Origin: Geodermatophilaceae bacterium URHB0062
GTDB lineage: Bacteria > Actinomycetota > Actinomycetes > Mycobacteriales > Geodermatophilaceae
Length of the DNA stretch: 64,000 nt
NCBI GenBank assembly: GCA_000620185.1
Contig: KK211086.1
Coordinates: 345,331 to 409,330, forward strand
Reading direction: 5' to 3'
The notes below the pieces were generated by a model, which did not search any database, had not been told where the DNA came from, and saw only the letters and a list, made by a program, of their open reading frames with translations. Below are positions 8,871 through 15,867 of this stretch, in pieces. Both the position numbers and the translations under genes were made by a program. Numbering within the stretch: position 1 is the first letter of the stretch; every line of letters begins with the position of its first letter.

Positions 8871-9625
8871 GTGACAGGTACGACGGCGCCGAGGATGCGG
8901 TCGGCCAGCTCCGGCCGGCACACCACGAGGTCGGGCAGCCACGGATCGGGGTCGTTGTAGACCAGCGGCGAGCCGTCGATGCGGCAGGTGGTCAGCCCCG
9001 CCGCGCGGGCGATCGCGACCGGCGCAGCGGAGTCCCACTGGTACTGGCCGCCGGAGTGCACGTAGGCATCGACCTCGCCGCGGGCGACCGCGACGGTCTT
9101 GTAGCCGGCCGAACCCAGCGGCACCAGTTCCGCGCCGAGCGCCTCGGCGACGGCCGACGCCTCGGCCGGTGGCCGGGACCGGCTGACGGCCACCCGGAGC
9201 GGGCCCCCGTCGTGCGCGGGCAGGACCGGGGCCGGGTCGGTCAGCAGGATCTCGTCCAGGCCCGGCAGGGCGACGGCCGCGGCGGTGAGGTCGCCGCCTT
9301 CCCAGAGCGCGACGTGGACGGCCCAGTCGTGCCTCGGCACCTCGCCGTACTCGCGCGTGCCGTCGAGCGGATCGACGATCCAGACGCGGTCGGCCGTCAG
9401 GCGGCGCGGGTCGTCGACCGCCTCCTCGCTGAACACGATGTCGCCGGGCCGGTCAGCACTCAGGGACGCGAGGATCGCCTGCTGCGCGGCGGCGTCGCCG
9501 GCGTCGCCGAGCCCTCGGCCGGTGAGGTCACCCTGCGCGCGGAGTCGCAGCAGGACGTCGGCCGCGGCACGGGCCGCCCGTCCCGCCACGAGGACGTCCG
9601 TCAGTGGGCCGTCGGCCAGCGTCAT
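8867..9625 (-). CDS. cysQ: 3'(2'),5'-bisphosphate nucleotidase (CysQ)
   Basis: 252 residues of the inositol-monophosphatase superfamily. Metal-site motifs are SEEAVDD near residues 66-72 and DPLDGT at 85-90, and the C-terminal WDSAAPVAIA motif is present. CysQ removes 3'-phosphoadenosine 5'-phosphate (PAP), the by-product of sulfotransfer and PAPS reduction, and its position as the first gene of a cysDN operon fits this. Proteins of this superfamily can also take inositol phosphates. ATG 9625 is supported by CAGGAG seven bases upstream. A 200-bp leader with two hairpins lies in front. Confidence 0.92.
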   Translation of the reverse strand: MTLADGPLTDVLVAGRAARAAADVLLRLRAQGDLTGRGLGDAGDAAAQQAILASLSADRPGDIVFSEEAVDDPRRLTADRVWIVDPLDGTREYGEVPRHDWAVHVALWEGGDLTAAAVALPGLDEILLTDPAPVLPAHDGGPLRVAVSRSRPPAEASAVAEALGAELVPLGSAGYKTVAVARGEVDAYVHSGGQYQWDSAAPVAIARAAGLTTCRIDGSPLVYNDPDPWLPDLVVCRPELADRILGAVVPVT

Positions 9626-9825
9626 GGGTGGCTCCTGAATCCTCGTCGTGGGGCCACCCGGGGGCTGGCACCTGCTGCGGATGGCCGCACCGCAGCACGA
9701 CGGGGCTCACGAGCTCCCCGTCGCACCGCCGCGACGGCCGTACGTCAGGGGAGCATCTCGCTTTCCGGTGATGCGGACCATGACTCCTGTCACGGCGATG
9801 TGAAAAGTGCTCGTTTCCGCAGGGG
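9626..9825 (-). promoter_or_regulatory. Leader/promoter region of the cysQ-cysD-cysN operon with two hairpins
   Basis: A 200-bp non-coding stretch in front of cysQ. On the transcribed strand it holds a perfect 8-bp stem (TGCTGCGG/CCGCAGCA, 9-nt loop) at 9673-9697, 48 bases before the cysQ ATG. A second, imperfect GGGGAGCT hairpin lies at about 9701-9720. Further up is a small dyad TGAC-N4-GTCA at 9781-9792. I could not match it to a known S-box, SAM-IV or cysteine leader-peptide architecture. It may be an untranslated regulatory leader, but this is inference. Confidence 0.4.
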
Positions 9826-10548
9826 TCAATCACCCTCCGTAGCCGTTGCGTCGCTCGGGCGCCGCGGCGGGGTGTGCCGGCCCGCCGCATCGGTGATGGA
9901 TCCGAAGTACGCGGCGGCCAGTTCGGGCCGGGGCTGCACGAAGATCCCGTGAGCCTCCACGAGCGTCGTCCCCGGTTCGGCCGCCGTGGCGATCGTGCCG
10001 GTCAGTAGCGTCTTGCGGCCGGAGCTCTCCGTCACCCCCGCCCGCAGGACCAGGCGGGTCTCCAGCGGCACCGGGCGGCGGTAGTCGAGCTCCAGCCGGG
10101 CGGTCATGCCCCACAGGCCGGCGGCGCCGGCGGCCGCGCCGAGCATCTGGTCCAGGAACAGCGCGCTCATCCCGCCGTGCAGGTAGCTCGGCGGACCCTC
10201 GTAGGCCGCGCCGAGGGTCGCCTCCGCGGCCACCTCTCCGGGGCGGCCGCCCGTGATCCGCCGGATGACCAGCGGTGGGGCCAGCGGGCTGCCGATCCCG
10301 CTCACCGGGTTGTAGATCCGTCGTCCGGACGCCGGGTCGTCGAGCGAGGGCAGTTGCGAGACCGGGCGGCGCGACGCCGCCACGTGCGGGGTGGCCGCCC
10401 GCACCAGCTCCGCGGCGGCGCGCACCTCGGAGGCGCCGACTGTCGTGATGACCGAGGCCTCGATCAGCTCGCGCAGCGCCGTCCCGAGGTCGGCCACCGC
10501 GGCCATCAGGTCGGCGTCGTACGGGCTCGCGGAGTCGTTCGTCGTCAC
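9826..10548 (-). CDS. PaaI-type acyl-CoA thioesterase (hotdog fold)
   Basis: 240 residues. The C-terminal half is a hotdog domain with the PaaI signature YLHGGMSALFLDQMLG (HGG at residues 124-126, Asp at 133 in the usual acid position). The N-terminal 90 residues are an extension, partly helical, seen in actinobacterial 'PaaI family' proteins and not part of the fold. These enzymes hydrolyse acyl-CoA thioesters; chain length is unknown. GTG start at 10548. It precedes cysQ in the same direction with 200 bp between, and follows a histidine kinase gene by 22 bp, so it may be the end of the regulator transcript. Confidence 0.82.
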   Translation of the reverse strand: MTTNDSASPYDADLMAAVADLGTALRELIEASVITTVGASEVRAAAELVRAATPHVAASRRPVSQLPSLDDPASGRRIYNPVSGIGSPLAPPLVIRRITGGRPGEVAAEATLGAAYEGPPSYLHGGMSALFLDQMLGAAAGAAGLWGMTARLELDYRRPVPLETRLVLRAGVTESSGRKTLLTGTIATAAEPGTTLVEAHGIFVQPRPELAAAYFGSITDAAGRHTPPRRPSDATATEGD

Positions 10549-10570
10549 CGGCGGATCGTGGCAGCACCGA

Positions 10571-12106
10571 TCAGGCCGTCCTCGCGCCGCCCCCGTCGGA
10601 CGGCGCGAGGACGGGGCCGGAGCGGGGCAGCCGGATGATCACCGTGGCACCCCTGCCGGGGACGGTGTCCAGTCCGACGGAGCCACCGTGCGCCGCGACG
10701 AGCGAGGCGACGATCGACAGGCCGAGCCCGGTGCCGCCGGCGCTCCGGGTGCGGGACGCGTCGGCCCGGTAGAAGCGCTCGAACGCCCGCGCCGCGTCGG
10801 CCGGGTCCATGCCCGGGCCCTCGTCGGCGACGGTGACCACGAGCGTCCCCGGGTCGTCCGCGGCCTCGGCGACGGTGACCGTCACCCTGGTGTCGCCGGG
10901 AGTGTGCACCAGCGCGTTGGTGAGCAGGTTGCCCACGACCTGCCGCAACCGGCCCTCGTCACCGAGCACCACGGGGACGTCGGTCAGCGACTCGTCGAGG
11001 TGCAGCGAGATGGGCCTATCGGGTTGGACGGCCCGGGCGTCGTGGACGGCGTCACCGGCGACCGCGGCGAGATCGACCGGCGCGATGGTGAGCGGACGCT
11101 CCTGGTCCATCCGCGCGAGGAGCAGCAGGTCCTCGACCAGCAGCCCCATGCGACCGCCCTCGGCCTCGATCCGCTGCATGAGCCGCCGGACGTCGTCCTC
11201 GGTGCGGACGGCGCCCTGGCGGTAGAGCTCGGCGAAGCCGCGGATCGACGTCAGCGGGGTGCGCAGCTCGTGGCTGGCGTCGGCGACGAAGCGGCGCAGC
11301 CGCTCCTCCGAGGCGCGGGCCTCCTCCTCGGAGGCCTGTTGCGCGCGGAAGGCGCGCTCGATGCGCGACAGCATCCCGTTCAGCGCGGTCGACAACCGCC
11401 CGACCTCGGTCCGGTCGTCGCCGGCGGGCACCCGCTGCGACAGGTCGCCGGCGGCGATGGCCTGAGCTGTCTGCTCCACCTCGGCGAGCGGACGCAGGCT
11501 GTTGCGCACGAGCACGTAGCCTGCGGCACCCAGCACGAGCAGGACGATGATCCCGACGATGACCTCGATCAGGACCAGTTGGTGGATGGCCGCCTGGTCT
11601 CGCTCCAGGTCGGCCCCGACGATCAGCGTGTAGCCCTCCGGGAGCTGCCCGGTGAGCACCCGCCAGTCGGTCCGGCCGTCGGCGGAAGAGACGGTCACCG
11701 GGTCGGCTGACCCACTCGCGAGACCTGGTGCATCCTCTCCCCTGTCGTCGAGGAAGTCCGGTTCGAAGGCCGGCAGACTGTCCTCGTCCGGCGGCCCCTG
11801 GAAGGGGACGATGTGCGCGGATCCCGGCGGCAGGCAGCCGGCGTAGGGGATGCCGGGCCGACCCCGGTACTGGCCGGCCAGACAGGCCTCCCAGACGTCG
11901 CGGTCGCGCTCGGCCGATCGCACGACCGTGCGCAGCTCGGTGTCCCGCTGATCGCCCAGGTAGTTGCGCAGCAGGGACGTCGCGGTCAGGCCGGTGACCG
12001 CCAGCCCGACGGCCACGAGGACGGCCAGCAGGGCGACCAAGGTGATGCGGAGCGGGACCCGTTGGATCCGCTCGGTAGCCCTAGGGCTCGACAGGATGTC
12101 GCTCAC
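10571..12106 (-). CDS. Two-component sensor histidine kinase
   Basis: 511 residues from GTG 12106, whose GTGA overlaps the regulator's stop by four bases; upstream in-frame extension is antisense to nothing useful and was dropped. Order: TM1 about 21-43; an extracytoplasmic sensor with two Cys that could pair; TM2; HAMP (RPLAEVEQTAQAIAAGDL); HisKA with the phosphoacceptor His279 in ASHELRTP; HATPase_c with the N-box NLLTNALVHTP and G-box DEGPGMDPAD. The arrangement is that of MprB/TcrY/TrcS-type kinases that pair with OmpR regulators. The input signal cannot be told from sequence. Confidence 0.9.
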   Translation of the reverse strand: MSDILSSPRATERIQRVPLRITLVALLAVLVAVGLAVTGLTATSLLRNYLGDQRDTELRTVVRSAERDRDVWEACLAGQYRGRPGIPYAGCLPPGSAHIVPFQGPPDEDSLPAFEPDFLDDRGEDAPGLASGSADPVTVSSADGRTDWRVLTGQLPEGYTLIVGADLERDQAAIHQLVLIEVIVGIIVLLVLGAAGYVLVRNSLRPLAEVEQTAQAIAAGDLSQRVPAGDDRTEVGRLSTALNGMLSRIERAFRAQQASEEEARASEERLRRFVADASHELRTPLTSIRGFAELYRQGAVRTEDDVRRLMQRIEAEGGRMGLLVEDLLLLARMDQERPLTIAPVDLAAVAGDAVHDARAVQPDRPISLHLDESLTDVPVVLGDEGRLRQVVGNLLTNALVHTPGDTRVTVTVAEAADDPGTLVVTVADEGPGMDPADAARAFERFYRADASRTRSAGGTGLGLSIVASLVAAHGGSVGLDTVPGRGATVIIRLPRSGPVLAPSDGGGARTA

Positions 12107-12864
12107 GAACCGCGCGGCAGGCGCAGCGTGTAGCCCACCCCGCGGATGGTGTGCAGCAGGCGAGGCTCGGTGGTGTCGATCTTGCGGCGCAGGTAGGAGA
12201 TGTAGGACTCGACGACGTTCGCCTCGCCGTTGAAGTCGTAGTTCCACACGTGGTCCAGGATCTGCGCCTTCGACAGCACGCGCCCGGCGTTGGCCATGAG
12301 GTAGCGCAGCAGCTTGAACTCGGTGGGCGAGAGGCTGATCAGCTCGCCGGCCTTGATGACCTCGTGGGTCTCCTCGTCGAGCTCGATGTCGGCGAAGGAC
12401 AGCCGCGGGGAGTCGGCGGCCTTGTGCGCGCCGGCGCTCCGGCGCAGGACGGCCCGGATGCGCGCGAGCACCTCGTCGAGGCTGAACGGCTTGGTGACGT
12501 AGTCGTCGCCGCCGAGCGTGAGGCCCGAGACTTTGTCGGCGGCGGCGTCGCGCGCGGTGAGGAAGAGGACGGGGGTGTGGCGGCCCGACTGGCGCAGCCG
12601 GCGGACGACGCCGAAACCGTCCAGCCCGGGCATCATCACGTCGAGCAGCAGCAGGTCGGGGCGGAAGCTCTCCGCCATCGCGAGCGCCTGCTGGCCGTCG
12701 GACGCCGTCTCGACCTCGAAGCCGGCGTAGCGGAGGCTGGCGCTGAGCAGCTCGCGGATGTTCGGCTCGTCGTCGACGACGAGAAGGCGGGCCTCGGGGG
12801 CGGTGCTGCCTGCGGTCGGGCTGCCGGACACTGTTCCTCCGGTCGGGCGTGCGAATGCCGTCAT
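12103..12864 (-). CDS. OmpR/PhoB-type response regulator
   Basis: 253 residues from ATG 12864. The receiver has the acidic pair DD at 31-32, phosphoacceptor Asp75 (LLLLDVMMPG), Thr103 and Lys125 (TKPF), so it should be phosphorylated normally. The C-terminal winged helix ends in the family tail RLLHTIRGVGYTLR. A 25-residue Gly/Ser/Thr-rich N-terminal extension precedes the receiver. It pairs with the kinase gene that overlaps it by 4 bp. The siderophore-interacting protein gene ends 67 bp upstream and could be in the same transcript, but no shared operator was seen. Confidence 0.92.
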   Translation of the reverse strand: MTAFARPTGGTVSGSPTAGSTAPEARLLVVDDEPNIRELLSASLRYAGFEVETASDGQQALAMAESFRPDLLLLDVMMPGLDGFGVVRRLRQSGRHTPVLFLTARDAAADKVSGLTLGGDDYVTKPFSLDEVLARIRAVLRRSAGAHKAADSPRLSFADIELDEETHEVIKAGELISLSPTEFKLLRYLMANAGRVLSKAQILDHVWNYDFNGEANVVESYISYLRRKIDTTEPRLLHTIRGVGYTLRLPRGS

Positions 12865-12931
12865 GGACGTGACCCTGACGGTGCCGACTGCGGTCTCACT
12901 GGACGCTACCTGTGAACTCCCTGAGGAGACA

Positions 12932-13735
12932 TCAGTCCGCCGGCGACATGCTCCGGCCGCGCCGCCAGTACCCGATCGCGTGGTGCTGCGCACGGCCGAG
13001 ACCCCAGCGACCGCGCAGGTCGGCGCGGATGGTCCGGACGGCGCCGGACTCGGCGGCCACCCAGGCGAAGACGTCGTCCTCCGGGAAGGGGTCCAGCGCA
13101 GCCACGGCATCGGCGAGCAGCGTGCTCTCCCCGGGCGCGGTCCCCTTCCGGTGCAGCCAGTGGACGGTGACGCCCGCCGGCGCCGGCAGTGGCTGTTCCT
13201 CCTCGGGGCCCGCGACCTCGATCAGGGCGACGCCGCCGGTGTCGTCCGGTGCCGCGGCGAGGATGCGGCTGATCGCGGGCAGCGCCGTCTCGTCGCCGGC
13301 CAGCAGGAGCCGGTGAGCCGGGCGGTCGCCGAGCGGGCCGCCCCCGGCCGAGCCGATCGGGTCGCCCGGAGCCGCGGCCGCGGCCCAGGCCGCCGCCGGC
13401 CCGTCACCGTGCAGGACGAAGTCGATCTCGACCTCGCCGCGGGCCGGGTCCTGCCGGCGGGCGGTGTAGCTGCGCAGGCTCACGCCGTGCGCCCCCTCGG
13501 GCCAGACGATGCGGCCGTCCTTGGCCACCCGCGGCCAGCGCGGTGCCGGGTCGCCGACGCGCGGCACCAGCAGCGAGACGGTGGGCCCGGCGGCCGCCAC
13601 CCCCGCCGGAGTGCCGGCCAGCAGGACCCGGCGGACCGTGGGAGTGACGTCCTCGACCGAGACCACGGTGAGCACGTCGACCGGGCGCAGCCCGTCCGGG
13701 GACGGGCCCGTGGCGCCGGGCTCGGGAGTGGTCAC
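12932..13735 (-). CDS. Siderophore-interacting protein (FAD/NAD(P)H ferric reductase)
   Basis: 267 residues of the SIP/ViuB family. These flavoproteins reduce Fe(III)-siderophores in the cytoplasm so that iron can be released. The FAD-binding motif is RSYTARR (residues 88-94), a normal variant of RxYT/S, followed by the acidic EVEIDFVLHG strand and the C-terminal SIP domain with LLLAGDETALPAI and the closing GYWRRGR. GTG start at 13735; a TAGGGT hexamer lies eight bases before it. No siderophore transporter is nearby. Upstream is a 316-bp divergent spacer. Confidence 0.88.
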   Translation of the reverse strand: MTTPEPGATGPSPDGLRPVDVLTVVSVEDVTPTVRRVLLAGTPAGVAAAGPTVSLLVPRVGDPAPRWPRVAKDGRIVWPEGAHGVSLRSYTARRQDPARGEVEIDFVLHGDGPAAAWAAAAAPGDPIGSAGGGPLGDRPAHRLLLAGDETALPAISRILAAAPDDTGGVALIEVAGPEEEQPLPAPAGVTVHWLHRKGTAPGESTLLADAVAALDPFPEDDVFAWVAAESGAVRTIRADLRGRWGLGRAQHHAIGYWRRGRSMSPAD

Positions 13736-14051
13736 GTCGCTCGACCCTATGCGGCCGGAGAGCGGGCCGACCCGGCCGCCCCCGGGGGAATGGGCGCGAC
13801 CGGGCCGGCGATCGTGGACGGGGGAAGCGACATCACCCTGCGTAGCCGGAAAGCTCCGTCCACCAGCGGCGTTTCACTCGACTGCCCCGTCGAAGGAAAC
13901 GCTACGTGACCGGACGCCGCTTGCCACTGCCCGGATTGGTGAGGTTTGCGCTCTAACGGGTGACCGTTCGGGCTCGCGGGGCCGATGTGTGCGCCCCGCC
14001 CCGCGCGGGCAGGGCCAGGGACGGCACCGACCGCGACCCCGGAGGGACGAC
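13736..14051. other. 316-bp divergent intergenic region
   Basis: No gene is seen here. It separates the leftward siderophore-interacting protein from the rightward DUF2945 gene. It holds one inverted repeat, GCGTTTC (13869-13875) and GAAACGC (13896-13902), spaced by 20 bp, which is a candidate regulator site. A GGGTGA/GTTTG pair near 13940-13965 recalls stress-sigma promoters but with the wrong spacing. The ribosome-binding site GGAGG for the next gene is at 14041. Confidence 0.4.
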
Positions 14052-14261
14052 ATGGCCGACGAGTTCGAGAAGGGGGACCACGTCACCTGGAACAGCCACG
14101 GGACCACCACCGAGGGCACGGTCGTACGAAAGATCACCTCCGACACGGAGGCGTCCGGCCGGACCGTCCGGGCGAGCAAGGACGACCCGCAGTACGAGGT
14201 CGAGTCCGACAAGAGCGGCCGCACGGCCGTGCACAAGCCCGGTGCGCTGTACGAGGACTGA
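14052..14261 (+). CDS. DUF2945 protein (HVA1-like TUDOR-type domain)
   Basis: 69 residues, start ATG 14052 with GGAGG seven bases upstream. The sequence FEKGDHVTWNSHGTTTEGTV and the following GRTVRASKDDPQYEVESDKSG make up the compact beta-barrel of the DUF2945 / hypervirulence-associated family. It ends AVHKPGALYED, which is typical. Function is not established; in actinobacteria such genes often sit with other small stress-response genes, as here with a DUF2795 gene 70 bp downstream. Confidence 0.85.
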   Translation: MADEFEKGDHVTWNSHGTTTEGTVVRKITSDTEASGRTVRASKDDPQYEVESDKSGRTAVHKPGALYED

Positions 14262-14331
14262 TCCAGTTCCTCCGCCTCAGCCCACCCGCATTTCCGCCCG
14301 GTTCGCCGGGCCCGACACACCAGGAGGCATC

Positions 14332-14763
14332 GTGACCGATCCCGGAGACCAGTTCGCCGGCGCGTCCGAGCGGAGCACCAAGCACAGTTCCCGGGTCGAC
14401 GAGGAGCTCGAGCACGAGATCCAGGGCATGTTGAAGGCCGAGCACGCGACCCGGTCCGAGGAGTGGCGGGAGGTGGAGCCGGTCGCCGAGGGCGAGCCGG
14501 ACATCACCGCCGACCCGACCGGCACCCTGGTCGGCGGAGTTCCGGTCGGCATGACCGAGGACGCCGTCGTCGCGCGGGCCGAGCTCGCCCGCTGGCTCAC
14601 GCGCGAGCCCTTCCCCGGCACCCGGGACCAGTTGGTGGAAGCTGCCCGCGACCACCGCGCCCCGGACGCCGTCGTCGCCGAGCTGGAGAAGCTGCCCGAC
14701 GGCGAGACCTTCGAGCGGATCGGCGACGTCACCCGCGCGCTCGGCTACCCGACGGAGACCTGA
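14332..14763 (+). CDS. DUF2795 protein
   Basis: 143 residues from GTG 14332, preceded by CAGGAGG. The N-terminal half is charged and helical (ELEHEIQGMLKAEHATRSEE). The C-terminal half (about 80-143) has the DUF2795 pattern: a Trp-Leu helix, 'FPGTRDQLVEAARDHRAPDAVV' type segment cut here by its central RDQLVEAA, and LEKLPDGETFERIGDV. DUF2795 proteins are small, of unknown role, and common in soil actinobacteria. The stop codon is the first base triplet of a 47-bp tandem duplication. Confidence 0.8.
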   Translation: MTDPGDQFAGASERSTKHSSRVDEELEHEIQGMLKAEHATRSEEWREVEPVAEGEPDITADPTGTLVGGVPVGMTEDAVVARAELARWLTREPFPGTRDQLVEAARDHRAPDAVVAELEKLPDGETFERIGDVTRALGYPTET

Positions 14764-14857
14764 ACACACCCCCGGTGAGGAACAGGAACGCCTCCGGCGG
14801 TACACCCTGAACACACCCCCGGTGAGGAACAGGAACGCCTCCGGCGGTACACCCTGA
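14761..14857 (+). repeat. Perfect 47-bp tandem duplication with a hairpin in each copy
   Basis: Units 14761-14807 and 14808-14854 are identical and are followed by a third TGA. Each unit begins with the TGA that also serves as the stop of the DUF2795 gene. Each contains a bulged stem, CCGG-(TG)-AGG paired with CCTCCGG around a 10-nt loop (14772-14797 and 14819-14844). It lies between two convergent genes, so it may act as a double terminator; the perfect identity suggests a recent duplication. Confidence 0.9.
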
Positions 14858-14883
14858 GCAGGCGCCGCGAGGAGGTCGTCGGC

Positions 14884-15696
14884 TCAGGCGCCGGCGGCCT
14901 CCTCCTCGGCGATCTCCTCGGCGCCCCGGCGGCGGAACAGCCGTGAGCCCGGGAAGCCCTTCACGACCTCGCGCAGGTCCTGCATGGTGTCGACGAGGTC
15001 GTGCACGTCGGTCCCGACGTCCCCGAGCGACTCCAGTACCGGGAGGATGTCCTCCTCGAGGTGGCCGACCAGTGCCGGCAGGTGGTCGATCAGCCGCACG
15101 ACCGCCTCGACCTCGGTCGGGTCCAGGGTGTCGGCCAGGCGGCGTACGGACGGCGCCATGGCGGTGAGCGCCGGTTCGTAGTCCCCGAGCAGTGGCTCGA
15201 CCCGCCCGACCAGCCCCTCGGCTCGGCCCACCGTGTCGCCGGCGCGCGACACGGTGGCGCTGACCGAGGCGATGGCCTGGTCGGCCTTGGCGCGGGTCTC
15301 GGCGACGCCCTCGATGGCCTGGTCGGCCTTGGCGCGGGTCTCGGCGACGCCCTCGATGGCCTGGTCGGCCTTGGTGCGGGTCTCGGCGACGCCCTCGATG
15401 GCCTGGTCGGCCTTGGCGCGGGTCTCCGCCACTCCTTCGATGGCCTGGTCCGCTTTGGCGCGGGTCTCGGCCACACCGGCGACGGCCTCGTCCGCCCGGT
15501 CGGCGATGCCCTCGACCCGGTCCACCATGCCTTCGACCCCGTCCACCACCGAGGAGACGCGGTCGAGCAGCTGCTCCATCCGGCCCACGGCCGATGCGAC
15601 TCGGGGAACCAGCGCGAGCGCCTGCGCGACGCCGTCCCGGAGGTCTCCCATCGCGGAGAGGACGTCGAACGGACCGGGCACCGACGGCAGTCTCAC
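14884..15696 (-). CDS. Coiled-coil protein with five 14-residue repeats
   Basis: 270 residues, nearly all helical. GTG 15696 is chosen; a TTG six codons upstream is possible. The centre holds five tandem copies of VAETRAKADQAIEG, a heptad-like pattern, flanked by similar MVDRVEGIADRADEAVAG and VGRAEGLVGRVEPLLG segments. The C-terminal half (TLDPTEVEAVVRLIDHLPAL and following) is the conserved part and occurs in actinobacterial proteins often misnamed RuBisCO large subunit in databases. A basic FRRR and an acidic tail close it. No signal peptide. Likely a cytoplasmic structural or scaffold protein; function unknown. Confidence 0.72.
   Translation of the reverse strand: MRLPSVPGPFDVLSAMGDLRDGVAQALALVPRVASAVGRMEQLLDRVSSVVDGVEGMVDRVEGIADRADEAVAGVAETRAKADQAIEGVAETRAKADQAIEGVAETRTKADQAIEGVAETRAKADQAIEGVAETRAKADQAIASVSATVSRAGDTVGRAEGLVGRVEPLLGDYEPALTAMAPSVRRLADTLDPTEVEAVVRLIDHLPALVGHLEEDILPVLESLGDVGTDVHDLVDTMQDLREVVKGFPGSRLFRRRGAEEIAEEEAAGA
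15272..15481 (-). repeat. 42-bp tandem repeat, five copies, inside the coiled-coil gene
   Basis: Copies start at 15272, 15314, 15356, 15398 and 15440. The first three (left side) are nearly identical at the DNA level; one has a single G-to-T change that alters Ala to Thr in the protein, and the rightmost two have diverged by several bases. Each encodes one 14-residue coiled-coil unit, so gain or loss of copies keeps frame. Confidence 0.92.
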
Positions 15697-15867
15697 CGGG
15701 GCGACGCTACGCAAGGGTCCGGTGCCGCACCATCTGGTTGCGTCAGCCGGATCGCACCCCTGCCGCGCGTCGGGGGAATCAGCGGGCCGTCACCCGTATC
15801 GTGGGAGACGAGCGCTCTCTGCGAGCGATCAGGCGCGGGGTACAAGAGCACGGCCGACGACGAGAAG

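Noticed and set aside
9700-9815. A small upstream frame in the cysQ leader starting GTG near 9790 (VTGVMVRITGKRDAP...)
   Set aside because: It has no cysteine cluster and no ribosome-binding site; the first Cys codons of the leader lie after its stop. It was not called as a gene.
15272-15481. Direct repeats that could suggest CRISPR
   Set aside because: The 42-bp units are contiguous without unique spacers and lie inside an intact coding frame.
14884-15696. RuBisCO large subunit label used for similar proteins
   Set aside because: The protein is an Ala/Glu-rich coiled coil with none of the RuBisCO motifs.
15001-15867. Upstream extension of the LCP-type gene over the coiled-coil gene
   Set aside because: The repeated GLVGLGAGLGDALD pattern is the reverse complement of the coiled-coil repeat, and the LCP gene has its own GTG start at 15868.
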